This document shows, piece by piece, positions 18,853 to 27,931 of a stretch of 64,000 nt of DNA. This DNA is from Limnohabitans sp. Its GTDB lineage: Bacteria; Pseudomonadota; Gammaproteobacteria; Burkholderiales; Burkholderiaceae_C. Both the position numbers and the translations under genes were made by a program. Location: the NCBI RefSeq assembly GCF_017848645.1, contig NZ_JAFEIF010000024.1, forward strand, positions 1-64,000, written 5' to 3'. The notes beneath the pieces are model-generated. The model did no database searches, was not told the DNA's origin, and saw nothing but the letters and a program-made list of their open reading frames with translations. Numbering within the stretch: position 1 is the stretch's first letter; the number at the start of each line of letters is the position of its first letter.

Positions 18853-19170
18853 ATGTATCTGATCGTGATCGCCTGGCTCTATGTCACCCTGCTCATGGCC
18901 CTGGCTGAAGCTTTTAGTACCCAAGGCAGTGTGCTGGGGGCCATCATCACCTTTGTGTTCTACGGCTTGTTGCCCATGGCCTTGGTGGTGTACCTGATGG
19001 GCACACCCCTGCGGCGCAAGGCCATTCGTCAACAGGAACAACAAGACAGACAGGAGGCCGTTTCAATTCAGACCGACTCAGCGGTCCAGCCAGATGCAGG
19101 CCGCCATGCGGCCGCTTTGCCCGAGGCTGCGGCTGTCCCTGCGGTGGGAAAAGAAGAGCGCGGAATTTGA
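18853..19170 (+). CDS. Small two-helix membrane protein of unknown function
   Basis: The protein has 105 residues. Two hydrophobic segments (LIVIAWLYVTLLMALAEAF and VLGAIITFVFYGLLPMALVV) are followed by a basic TPLRRKAIRQQ stretch and a low-complexity Ala/Glu-rich tail, so it should be an inner-membrane protein with a cytoplasmic tail. I recognise no domain name. It is divergent from phaC across 92 bp, and its last 93 bp overlap the convergent 3' end of pgeF. This makes the tail less certain than the membrane part. Confidence 0.7.
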   Translation: MYLIVIAWLYVTLLMALAEAFSTQGSVLGAIITFVFYGLLPMALVVYLMGTPLRRKAIRQQEQQDRQEAVSIQTDSAVQPDAGRHAAALPEAAAVPAVGKEERGI

Positions 19171-19896
19171 GACCGTGCACCAAGGCAGGCTGCTGTTGTT
19201 GCCAAAAACGCGTGTGACGCCCAAGGCCTGCAAACGCAAACGGGCCAAACCCGCCAAATCGGCCATGAATTTGCCTTGGGCAGCGGGCTGGAACAGCGCC
19301 TGCACTTCGGGCGAGTCATCGTCGAAAGCAGCCCGCACTTCGGTCCCCACTTCAAACGCTTGCGGCCCAATGCAGGGCCCGAGCCACGCCATCACATCCG
19401 ACACATCGCCCCCCGCACGCTGAATGTCGGCGTACAGGCACTCCAGCACGCCGAGCCCTTTTGAGGGGGAGGACACCCCCGGCCCCGCCAGCCCACGCCA
19501 GCCCGCGTGCGCTGCTGCCACCCACCGCCCGGCGGCATCGGCCAGCAAAACCGGCAAGCAGTCGGCCACCATGATGGTGCAGGCCACGCCCGAATCGTGG
19601 CTCCAGCAAGCATCGGCCACCGGGCCATCGGGCGTGGCCGCTTCCAATTGCACACTGATCACCCCATGCACTTGTTGCAAAAACACGGGCCGCTGCCCGA
19701 TCTGCGCCGCCAGGCGCTCGCGGTTGGTCTGCACATCGGCAGCCCGGTCGCCCACATGGCCTCCTAGGTTCATGCTGTCCCAGGGCGCGGCAGACACCCC
19801 ACCCTGGCGGCTGGTCATGAGCGCACGCACGCGGGTGTGGGTCGGCCAATCGGGTTCAATCCAGTGAGTGGGCAGGTTTTGCATCTGCAAAATCAT
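19078..19896 (-). CDS. pgeF: PgeF/YfiH-type multicopper-like protein (purine nucleoside phosphorylase/peptidoglycan editing factor)
   Basis: This 272-residue protein of the DUF152 (polyphenol oxidase) family has metal-site motifs FLQQVHG, MVADCLPVLLAD, AAHAGWRGL, CIGPQAFEVG and FFSHRRDS. Related proteins act as purine nucleoside phosphorylase/adenosine deaminase or prevent misincorporation of serine in peptidoglycan. Start choice (19896 or 19884) is uncertain because neither has a clear Shine-Dalgarno. Between AHAGWRGLA and VLECL it carries about 12 extra residues (GPGVSSPSKGLG), encoded by a G/C-run sequence at 19455-19490 that looks like an in-frame insertion. Confidence 0.88.
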   Translation of the reverse strand: MILQMQNLPTHWIEPDWPTHTRVRALMTSRQGGVSAAPWDSMNLGGHVGDRAADVQTNRERLAAQIGQRPVFLQQVHGVISVQLEAATPDGPVADACWSHDSGVACTIMVADCLPVLLADAAGRWVAAAHAGWRGLAGPGVSSPSKGLGVLECLYADIQRAGGDVSDVMAWLGPCIGPQAFEVGTEVRAAFDDDSPEVQALFQPAAQGKFMADLAGLARLRLQALGVTRVFGNNSSLPWCTVSNSALFFSHRRDSRSLGQSGRMAACIWLDR

Positions 19897-19937
19897 AGCG
19901 CTGTGCCGCCGCCCAGCTTTTATTGTGTAATTGCGCC

Positions 19938-20717
19938 ATGACAAGCGAAGCCGACGCGCATTCCCCTACCCCCGAGCTGCCCTGGATCGTGGAGGGTCAG
20001 CCTCTTCCCCCAGTCAGTGGGGCTTGGGATGACTCAACGCCCGCGCCAGGCTTGCTGGCTGCCAGCAGCGATTTGTCGGCACAGCGCTTGATGGACGCTT
20101 ATGCCGAGGGCGTTTTCCCTTGGTTCAATGCAGGCCAGCCGGTGCTGTGGTGGAGTCCAGACCCGCGCATGGTGCTGCAAACCCGTGATTTCCGTTTCCA
20201 CCGATCGCTGCAGCAAAGCCTCAAACGCTGGAGCCTGACACCCGACTTTGAGCTGTGTTTTGACCGCGACTTTGCGCAAGTGATCCGCCGCTGCGCCACG
20301 TCGCCCCGCGCAGGTCAAAAAGGCACCTGGATCGTGCCCCAGATGGTCGCCGCTTACGAAGAGCTGCACCGCATGGGCCTGGCCCACAGCTGTGAGTTGC
20401 GCATCCGGGGGGAACTTGTGGCAGGACTGTACTTTGTGGCCTTGGGCCGCGCCGTGTTTGGCGAGTCGATGTTCACCACCATCCCCGACGGCTCCAAGAT
20501 GGCGCTGGCTTGCCTGGTCAGCGTCTGCTTGCAGCACGGCGTCAGCGCCATTGACTGCCAACAAAACACCCGGCACCTGGCCTCGCTGGGTGCCCGCGAA
20601 ATTCCGCGCAGCGACTTTTTGCACGGCGTTTACGAAGGCCGCGAGCAAGCCCCCATTGATTGGGCCCATCAGTCCCTGAGCTGGTCCGCTCTGGCTTCAC
20701 TGGTCGCCCCCCAATGA
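19938..20717 (+). CDS. aat: Leucyl/phenylalanyl-tRNA-protein transferase
   Basis: This 259-residue enzyme transfers Leu or Phe from tRNA to proteins with N-terminal Arg or Lys, marking them for ClpAP. Family motifs are [51 protein letters not shown] and FGESMF. The ATG at 19938 drops five residues of the longer frame. It overlaps bpt by 4 bp, so both N-degron transferases are made from one transcript. Confidence 0.95.
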   Translation: MTSEADAHSPTPELPWIVEGQPLPPVSGAWDDSTPAPGLLAASSDLSAQRLMDAYAEGVFPWFNAGQPVLWWSPDPRMVLQTRDFRFHRSLQQSLKRWSLTPDFELCFDRDFAQVIRRCATSPRAGQKGTWIVPQMVAAYEELHRMGLAHSCELRIRGELVAGLYFVALGRAVFGESMFTTIPDGSKMALACLVSVCLQHGVSAIDCQQNTRHLASLGAREIPRSDFLHGVYEGREQAPIDWAHQSLSWSALASLVAPQ

Positions 20718-21451
20718 GCCAACTCAAAGAACTCCCACTGCAGGCCCTGCAGTTTTACGCAACCGCCCCCTACGCGTGCAGCTATTTGCCTGATCGCTCG
20801 GCCCGCTCCCAGGTGGCCACCCCCAGCCACCTGATCCACAACGAGGTGTATGCGGACTTGGTAGAACAGGGCTTTCGGCGCAGCGGCCTCTTCACCTATC
20901 GACCCTATTGCGATGGCTGCCAAGCCTGCCAGCCTTTGCGCGTGCAAGTTGACGCGTTCAAGCCCGACCGCAGCCAACGCCGCGCTTGGCAGGCTCACCG
21001 CGATTTGCGCGTGCGGGTGCTCGACTTGCAGTACGACGCCGAGCATTACGCGCTGTATCTGCGCTACCAGAACACGCGACACCCGGGCGGCGGCATGGAC
21101 CACGACAGCGTGGACCAATACACCCAGTTCCTGCTGCAAAGCCGTGTCAACTCGCGCATTGTGGAATTCAGAAACCCAGGGGTTGGCGAGGCGCTTGGCG
21201 AACTGAAAATGGTCAGCATCGTGGACGTGCTCAACCATGGTTTGTCGGCGGTGTACACCTTTTACGAGCCTGATGATGTGGCCAGTTATGGCACCTACGG
21301 GGTTCTCTGGCAAATCCAGCAAGCGGCCCAACTGGGACTGCCCTATGTTTACCTGGGTTACTGGATCGATGGCAGTCCCAAGATGAATTACAAGTCCCGC
21401 TTCAAGCCCTGTGAGCTTCGGGTACAGGGACAGTGGCAGGCTTTTGAGTGA
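20714..21451 (+). CDS. bpt: Aspartate/glutamate leucyltransferase (Bpt)
   Basis: This 245-residue member of the bacterial ATE1-like family adds Leu to N-terminal Asp/Glu. It has [38 protein letters not shown] and [19 protein letters not shown], all typical. The start is the ATG inside the ATGA overlap with aat, and the longer frame upstream is excluded because it would lie inside aat. Confidence 0.95.
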   Translation: MSQLKELPLQALQFYATAPYACSYLPDRSARSQVATPSHLIHNEVYADLVEQGFRRSGLFTYRPYCDGCQACQPLRVQVDAFKPDRSQRRAWQAHRDLRVRVLDLQYDAEHYALYLRYQNTRHPGGGMDHDSVDQYTQFLLQSRVNSRIVEFRNPGVGEALGELKMVSIVDVLNHGLSAVYTFYEPDDVASYGTYGVLWQIQQAAQLGLPYVYLGYWIDGSPKMNYKSRFKPCELRVQGQWQAFE

Positions 21452-21510
21452 GTGGCCATTTGTGACTTGAATCGATTCAGATCTCTGGTCCATCACCACA
21501 AAACACCCCC

Positions 21511-21533
21511 TTCATTTCACTGTGTAAAATGAA
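21511..21533. promoter_or_regulatory. Palindromic operator upstream of the IclR gene
   Basis: A 23-bp inverted repeat with arms TTCATTTCAC and GTAAAATGAA (9 of 10 pairs) around TGT ends 18 bp before the IclR start. It is probably the regulator's own binding site. Confidence 0.55.
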
Positions 21534-21551
21534 TCGCATTGGCAGTACACG

Positions 21552-22331
21552 ATGAAAAAAGACCCCGCCCTCACGACCGCGCCCACCATCCAGGTGATTG
21601 AACGCATGTTCACTTTGATCGACGTGCTGGCGTCCCGCGAAGAAGCCATCTCACTCAAGGAAATCAGCCAAAAAACCGGGCTGCATCCCTCTACAGCGCA
21701 CCGCATCCTGAATGACCTGGCCACAGGCCGTTTTGTGGACCGCCCCGAAGCGGGCAGCTACCGCCTGGGCATGCGATTGCTTGAATTGGGCAACCTGGTC
21801 AAAGGCCGCCTCAATGTGCGTGATGCGGCCTTGGCCCCCATGCGTGATTTGCACAAGCTCATTCAGCAACCGGTCAACTTGAGCATGCGCCAAGGTGACG
21901 AAATCGTCTACATCGAACGCGCCTACAGCGAGCGCTCGGGCATGCAGGTGGTTCGCGCCATCGGCGGACGAGCCCCTCTGCACTTGACGTCGGTGGGCAA
22001 GCTCTTTTTGGCGGCTGACGACCCCTTGCGGGTGCGCTCCTATGCCACGCGCACCGGTCTCGCAGGACAGACGCGCAACAGCATCACACAGCTGCAAGTG
22101 CTGGAGAGAGAACTCTCCCGCGTCAACCAGTCGGGGTTTGCGCGTGACAATGAAGAGCTGGAGTTGGGTGTGCGCTGCATCGCGGCAGGCATCTACGACG
22201 ACCAAGGCAAGCTGCTGGCCGGGCTGTCCATTTCGGCCCCAGCCGATCGCTTGGATGAAAGCTGGCTGCCCAAATTGCAGGAAACCGCCAAAGCGATTTC
22301 AGAAACCTTGGGCCACCACGAGGGGCGCTAA
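21552..22331 (+). CDS. IclR-family transcriptional regulator
   Basis: This 259-residue regulator has an N-terminal winged helix (ISLKEISQKTGLHPSTAHRILNDLATGRFV) and a C-terminal GAF-like effector domain (APLHLTSVGKLFLA; GVRCIAAGIYDDQGKLLAGLSIS). Its target genes are not evident, since both neighbours (bpt and a penicillin-binding protein) are housekeeping genes. A near-perfect palindrome lies just upstream and suggests autoregulation. Confidence 0.9.
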   Translation: MKKDPALTTAPTIQVIERMFTLIDVLASREEAISLKEISQKTGLHPSTAHRILNDLATGRFVDRPEAGSYRLGMRLLELGNLVKGRLNVRDAALAPMRDLHKLIQQPVNLSMRQGDEIVYIERAYSERSGMQVVRAIGGRAPLHLTSVGKLFLAADDPLRVRSYATRTGLAGQTRNSITQLQVLERELSRVNQSGFARDNEELELGVRCIAAGIYDDQGKLLAGLSISAPADRLDESWLPKLQETAKAISETLGHHEGR

Positions 22332-22361
22332 CGGCCTGCTACCTGCGGCCGCGTGGCGACA

Positions 22362-23513
22362 TCAGCCTGGCATATGCGCCGCTGTCTCCAAAGAGCGACT
22401 GTCCATGGACGACTTTTGCTCGAGCCACTTGCGCACGCGCTCGGCATCGCCAATGCGGCTGAACTTGCCTGCAGAATCGAGAAAGACCATGATCAAATTG
22501 CGCCCCGCCACCTGGGCTTGCATGACCAGGCAGCGACCGGCCTCGGAGATGTAACCGGTCTTTTGCAGACCAATGTCCCACTGCGGACTTTTCACCAAGC
22601 CATTGGTGTTGTTGTATTGCAGCGTCCTACTGCCCACCGAGACCTCGCGACCGTGGGAAGTCGACCACTCCCGCAGCATGGGTTCTTTGTAGGCTTTGGC
22701 CGCCAAGACGGCCAGATCATTGGCACTGGACTGGTTTTGGCTGGACAAGCCCGTAGGCTCCACATAACGGGTGTCCGTCATGCCCAGGGAACGTGCCCGT
22801 TGGTTCATGCGGCTGACGAACAAATCCATGCCGCCAGGAAACGTGCGCCCTAGCGCATGGGCTGCACGGTTTTCGCTGGACATCAGCGCCAAATGCATCA
22901 GGTCTGCGCGGCTGAGTTCGGTGCCCACGGCCAGGCGGGAGGAACTGCCTTTTTCCGTGTCCACGTCGGCCTGCGTGATGCGGATGCGCTCGTCCATGGG
23001 CAAATTGGCCTCGGCGATGATCAGGCCCGTCATCAGTTTGGTCAATGAAGCGATGGGCAAAACGGCGTGGTCGTTTTTGCTGTAAAGGACCTCTTGGGTC
23101 TCTTGGTCCACCACCAAAGCTACGCTGGAGTGCAGACCCAAGGCATCCGAAGTGCCATGCAGGCCCGCCATTTGACCAAAGGATGCGCGAATGGGGCGTG
23201 CGTTTTCGCTATTTTTAAAATTTCTTGCGTTCAGGGAAGCTTTGGCCGTTTGTTGTTGACGACCAGAGGACCTGGCCACTTGATTTTTCCGGGACGGTGC
23301 AGCTTTGGCGTTTTGGTTCTTGCGCGGTCCGGCCGACTTTTCTGCACTCTTCTTGTTCTTTTGTGCTTTAGAAGGTGCCTGTTTACCGGCTTGCGCGTAG
23401 GCCAAGCTCAACTGACCCGACACGATCGTGATCAAACCCACGGTCAAGGCCAAAACAGCCATGCGCAACCAGGATTTTGGCGATGGAAAAATAGAGATGG
23501 GTTTCAACGGCAT
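22362..23513 (-). CDS. pbpG: D-alanyl-D-alanine endopeptidase/carboxypeptidase (S11, PbpG-like)
   Basis: This 383-residue low-molecular-weight penicillin-binding protein has a membrane/signal segment (MAVLALTVGLITIVSGQLSLAYA). A Lys/Ala/Ser-rich linker of about 80 residues follows, then the S11 peptidase with S-x-x-K (ASLTKL), S-x-N (SSENRA) and K-T-G (QKTGYISEAG). It trims peptidoglycan cross-links in the periplasm. The start at 23513 leaves AGGA close upstream; the longer frame adds 32 atypical residues. It is convergent with the IclR gene. Confidence 0.92.
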   Translation of the reverse strand: MPLKPISIFPSPKSWLRMAVLALTVGLITIVSGQLSLAYAQAGKQAPSKAQKNKKSAEKSAGPRKNQNAKAAPSRKNQVARSSGRQQQTAKASLNARNFKNSENARPIRASFGQMAGLHGTSDALGLHSSVALVVDQETQEVLYSKNDHAVLPIASLTKLMTGLIIAEANLPMDERIRITQADVDTEKGSSSRLAVGTELSRADLMHLALMSSENRAAHALGRTFPGGMDLFVSRMNQRARSLGMTDTRYVEPTGLSSQNQSSANDLAVLAAKAYKEPMLREWSTSHGREVSVGSRTLQYNNTNGLVKSPQWDIGLQKTGYISEAGRCLVMQAQVAGRNLIMVFLDSAGKFSRIGDAERVRKWLEQKSSMDSRSLETAAHMPG

Positions 23514-23564
23514 GTCCTGAGAGTCTGATTTTTTCAAATGTGTATCTGAGTGTATCCAAATAAA

Positions 23565-23600
23565 AAAAGTCGCGCAAGAACAATGACTTACGCGACTTTT
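23565..23600 (-). terminator. Rho-independent terminator of leuA
   Basis: AAAAGTCGCG (23565-23574) and CGCGACTTTT (23591-23600) form a 10-bp stem with a 16-nt loop, and a T run continues on the minus strand. It lies 34 bp beyond the leuA stop. Confidence 0.85.
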
Positions 23601-23633
23601 ATAAAGCAATTAATTACTCATTTGGTATCTATT

Positions 23634-25172
23634 TTATCCTTGTGCAGCCACCCGATCTGCCTTGCTCTGCAATTTATTCAGGGCGCTCAGGTAGGCTTTG
23701 GCCGAGGCCACGACAATGTCGGGGTCAGAACCGACCCCGTTGACCACGCGCCCACTGTTTTGCAACCGCACGGTCACTTCGCCCTGGCTCTCGGTGGAGC
23801 CGCTGATCGCGTTGACCGAATACAGCACCATCTCTGCGCCGCTCTTGATGTGCGACTCAATGGCTTTGAGCGAGGCGTCCACCGGCCCATTGCCATCGGA
23901 CTGGGTTTGCACCTCTTTGCCCGCCACCGTGAACACCACCGAAGCGTGGGGCCGCTCGCCGGTCTCACTGTGCTGAGACATGGAGACAAAGCCGTATTGC
24001 TCTTTTTCAGCCGTCACGCTTTCGTCGCTGACCAAGGCCAGGATGTCCTCGTCAAAAATCTCGCTCTTTCGGTCGGCCAGTTCCTTGAACTTGGCAAAGG
24101 CGTTGTTGATTTCGGTCTCGCTGTCCAAAGTGACGCCCAAGTCCTGCAAACGCTGTTTGAATGCGTTGCGGCCACTCAGCTTGCCCAGCACGATCTTGTT
24201 GGTGGTCCAGCCCACGTCCTCGGCACGCATGATTTCGTAGGTGTCACGCGCCTTGAGCACGCCATCTTGGTGAATGCCTGAGGCGTGGGCAAAGGCGTTG
24301 GCCCCCACCACCGCCTTGTTGGGCTGCACCACAAAACCGGTGGTCTGGCTGACCATGCGGCTGGCGGCTACGATGTGGCTGGTGTCAATGCCGATGTCGA
24401 GGCCAAAATAGTCGCGCCGCGTCTTGACGGCCATGACCACTTCTTCGAGCGAGCAATTGCCCGCACGTTCACCCAAACCGTTGATGGTGCACTCGACCTG
24501 GCGTGCGCCGCCGATCTTCACGCCCGCCAAGGAGTTGGCCACAGCCATGCCCAGATCGTTGTGGCAATGAACGGACCAAATCGCTTTGTCGGAGTTGGGG
24601 ATGCGCTCACGCAGGGTGCGGATGAACTCGCCATACAGCTCAGGCACCGCATAACCTACGGTGTCGGGCACGTTGATGGTGGTGGCACCCTCGGCAATCA
24701 CCGCTTCGAGCACACGGCACAAAAAGTCCATGTCGCTGCGGTAACCGTCTTCCGGGCTGAACTCGACATCACCCACCAGATTGCGAGCAAAACGCACCGA
24801 CTGCTTGGCTTGCTCAAACACCTGGTCAGGTGTCATGCGCAGCTTCTTTTCCATATGCAGGGGCGAGGTGGCAATGAAGGTGTGAATGCGGCCGCTGTTG
24901 GCGCCTTTGAGGGCCTCGGCCGCACGCGAGATGTCGCGGTCGTTGGCACGCGACAAGGAGCAAATGGTGGAGTCCTTGATCGCGTCGGCAATGCTTTTGA
25001 CGGCCTCAAAATCACCATTGGAGCTGGCGGCAAAACCGGCTTCGATCACGTCCACGCGCAGACGCTCCAGCTGGCGGGCAATGCGCAGCTTCTCGTCGCG
25101 GGTCATGGAAGCGCCGGGCGACTGCTCGCCGTCACGCAAAGTGGTGTCGAAAATAATCAGTTTGTCAGTCAT
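23634..25172 (-). CDS. leuA: 2-isopropylmalate synthase
   Basis: This 512-residue first enzyme of leucine synthesis joins acetyl-CoA and 2-oxoisovalerate. It has the HMGL-like barrel with [28 protein letters not shown] (metal His) and [19 protein letters not shown]-terminal LeuA regulatory domain follows, starting around [17 protein letters not shown] [13 protein letters not shown], for leucine feedback. The ATG at 25172 follows AGGAG at 5 bp. A leader peptide and intrinsic terminator precede it (25207-25321), indicating attenuation by charged tRNA-Leu. It lies downstream of pssA but has its own control region. Confidence 0.96.
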   Translation of the reverse strand: MTDKLIIFDTTLRDGEQSPGASMTRDEKLRIARQLERLRVDVIEAGFAASSNGDFEAVKSIADAIKDSTICSLSRANDRDISRAAEALKGANSGRIHTFIATSPLHMEKKLRMTPDQVFEQAKQSVRFARNLVGDVEFSPEDGYRSDMDFLCRVLEAVIAEGATTINVPDTVGYAVPELYGEFIRTLRERIPNSDKAIWSVHCHNDLGMAVANSLAGVKIGGARQVECTINGLGERAGNCSLEEVVMAVKTRRDYFGLDIGIDTSHIVAASRMVSQTTGFVVQPNKAVVGANAFAHASGIHQDGVLKARDTYEIMRAEDVGWTTNKIVLGKLSGRNAFKQRLQDLGVTLDSETEINNAFAKFKELADRKSEIFDEDILALVSDESVTAEKEQYGFVSMSQHSETGERPHASVVFTVAGKEVQTQSDGNGPVDASLKAIESHIKSGAEMVLYSVNAISGSTESQGEVTVRLQNSGRVVNGVGSDPDIVVASAKAYLSALNKLQSKADRVAAQG

Positions 25173-25206
25173 GTTCACTCCTGGTCAAAAACCCGCAAGT
25201 CCAAGC

Positions 25207-25248
25207 AAAAATGCAAAAGGCCCGATGCGGATGGCATTCGGGCCTTTT
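25207..25248 (-). terminator. Attenuator terminator in the leuA leader
   Basis: On the minus strand AAAAGGCCCG pairs with CGGGCCTTTT (10 bp), extended inward past one bulged base by ATGC/GCAT. A T5 tract lies at 25211-25207. The hairpin stands between the leader peptide and the leuA start, 35 bp before the gene, as expected for an attenuator. TCGGGC in the leader peptide (25284-25279) can pair instead with GCCCGA of the 5' arm. Confidence 0.85.
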
Positions 25249-25267
25249 GGGAAAATGTTTGCGTGCG

Positions 25268-25321
25268 CTACACATCCCGCCCGAGGGGCGCTAGCAGTAG
25301 TGCAAACAAAGAAAAATTCAT
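25268..25321 (-). CDS. leuL: leuA leader peptide (leucine-rich, 17 residues)
   Basis: ATG at 25321 to TAG at 25268 encodes MNFSLFALLLAPLGRDV. Five of 17 residues are Leu, including three in a row (codons CTA CTG CTA, two of them the rare CTA) and a fourth at CTC. The frame ends 20 nt before the attenuator terminator. Stalling at the Leu triplet would leave TCGGGC of codons 13-15 free to pair with the 5' arm of the terminator, whereas finishing translation would mask it. This is the classical attenuation layout. A possible extended -10 (TGCTAAAGT, 25336-25328) would place transcription start almost at the ATG, so the leader mRNA could be nearly leaderless. The gene is too short for ordinary ORF calling. 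Confidence 0.8.
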   Translation of the reverse strand: MNFSLFALLLAPLGRDV

Positions 25322-25369
25322 ATAAACACTTTAGCACAGTTCAAAACCCGAACTGTCGTGCAGTGGACA

Positions 25370-26185
25370 TCACTGGTGCAGGCCCCGTTCATCGGGCTCG
25401 TCGGTGGAGGTGCTGATCATGCTGGTGGGCTGGCCTTTGGCCTTGCGCCAGACATAAATCACATAACCACTCAAACCGTAAGCCACAAACGAGCCGAACA
25501 ACACGGTGGGGGGGTCGATGTTGACGGCCGCAATGCCCAAAGCCACCAGCACCAGCGTGGCAAACGGCACGCTCTTTTTCATGTGCATGTCCTTGAAGCT
25601 GTAAAACGGCACATTGGTCACCATGGTCAGGCCCGCAAACAGGCACACGGCAAACATGCCCCAGGACACGGCTTTGGCGGGCACGGCGTTTTCAAACATG
25701 ATCCAGACAAAACCCATGACCAAAGCCGCTGCCGCTGGCGAGGGCAGGCCCTGGAAATAACGTTTGTCCACCACGCCCGTGTTGACGTTGAAACGTGCCA
25801 GGCGCAAAGCAGCACATGCGCAGTAAACAAAAGCGGCAATCCAGCCCCAGCGGCCCAACTCCTTCAGGGTCCAAACATAAGCGATCAAGGCAGGCGCAGC
25901 GCCAAAAGACACCATATCGGACAACGAATCCATTTGCTCGCCAAAGGCGCTTTGGGTGTTGGTCATGCGGGCCACGCGGCCGTCCAGGCTGTCGAGCACC
26001 ATGGCACTGAAGATGCCCACGGTGGCCAAGTCAAAACGGCCGTTGATGGCCATGACGATGGCATAAAAACCCGCAAACAATGCTGCCAAAGTAATCATAT
26101 TGGGCAGCATGTAAATGCCCTTGGAGGGCTTGCGCACCGGCGCTGGGCCGTCTGCGTCTTCAGCGGTGTTGTTGGTTTTGCTCAT
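25370..26185 (-). CDS. pssA: CDP-diacylglycerol-serine O-phosphatidyltransferase
   Basis: This 271-residue membrane enzyme of the CDP-alcohol phosphatidyltransferase family makes phosphatidylserine. The catalytic motif D-x2-D-G-x2-A-R-x8-G-x3-D-x3-D is present as DSLDGRVARMTNTQSAFGEQ followed by MDSLSD. About eight hydrophobic segments follow from MLPNMITLAALFAGFYA. The start at 26185 is preferred to the longer frame. The gene lies between ilvC, which has its own terminator, and the leuA control region, a placement often seen in betaproteobacteria. Confidence 0.93.
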   Translation of the reverse strand: MSKTNNTAEDADGPAPVRKPSKGIYMLPNMITLAALFAGFYAIVMAINGRFDLATVGIFSAMVLDSLDGRVARMTNTQSAFGEQMDSLSDMVSFGAAPALIAYVWTLKELGRWGWIAAFVYCACAALRLARFNVNTGVVDKRYFQGLPSPAAAALVMGFVWIMFENAVPAKAVSWGMFAVCLFAGLTMVTNVPFYSFKDMHMKKSVPFATLVLVALGIAAVNIDPPTVLFGSFVAYGLSGYVIYVWRKAKGQPTSMISTSTDEPDERGLHQ

Positions 26186-26257
26186 CGTCCATTCCTGTTG
26201 CGGTTTTTTTGGATCCATCCCATGTCAGCCGAGTTTAAGGCAGACCCAGCGCCCAAG

Positions 26258-26283
26258 AAAAAGGCCACCTGAGTGGCCTTTTC
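26258..26283 (-). terminator. Rho-independent terminator of ilvIHC
   Basis: AAAAAGGCCAC - CTGA - GTGGCCTTTT forms a stem of about 10 bp, with T5 on the minus strand, 22 bp beyond the ilvC stop. Confidence 0.88.
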
Positions 26284-26304
26284 CTATCTTGCCCAAGGGC
26301 CAGA

Positions 26305-27360
<1,056 letters not shown>

Positions 27361-27852
27361 TTAGACGCGCAGGATGCGCTCGCCGCGCCCGATACCGCAC
27401 GCACCCGTGCGCACGGTCTCCAAAATGGCGCTGCGGTCGATCGCCTCCAAAAAGGCGTCGTTCTTGGACTGGTCACCGGTGAGCTCAATGGTGTAGCTCT
27501 TGTCGGTGACGTCGATCACGCGGCCGCGAAAGATGTCGGCCATGCGTTTCATTTCTTCGCGTTCCTTGCCCACGGCGCGCACCTTCACCAGCATCAGCTC
27601 GCGCTCGGTGTAAGCGCCTTCGGTCAGGTCCACCACCTTGACCACCTCGATCAGGCGGTTCAGGTGCTTGGTGATTTGCTCAATCACATCGTCAGAGCCA
27701 GCGGTCTGGATGGTCATGCGCGACAGGCTGGGGTCTTCGGTCGGGGCCACGGTCAAGGACTCGATGTTGTAGCCTCGGGCCGAGAACAGACCCACCACGC
27801 GGGACAAGGCGCCCGCTTCGTTTTCGATCAATACAGCGATGATGTGTTTCAT
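27361..27852 (-). CDS. ilvH: Acetolactate synthase small (regulatory) subunit
   Basis: This 163-residue protein has an N-terminal ACT domain (HIIAVLIENEAGALSRVVGLFSARGYNIESL) for valine feedback and the ALS_ss_C domain (ELMLVKVRA...EMKRMADIFRGRVIDV). The start at 27852 follows GAGGA. It regulates IlvI, encoded 79 bp upstream. Confidence 0.96.
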   Translation of the reverse strand: MKHIIAVLIENEAGALSRVVGLFSARGYNIESLTVAPTEDPSLSRMTIQTAGSDDVIEQITKHLNRLIEVVKVVDLTEGAYTERELMLVKVRAVGKEREEMKRMADIFRGRVIDVTDKSYTIELTGDQSKNDAFLEAIDRSAILETVRTGACGIGRGERILRV

Positions 27853-27931
27853 GTGTGATTCCTCTTTTCGCCGCCCTCCCCTGCGCACGGTAATGCGCAG
27901 GCTTGACGGACAATAGATTCGTCCAGTTCAG

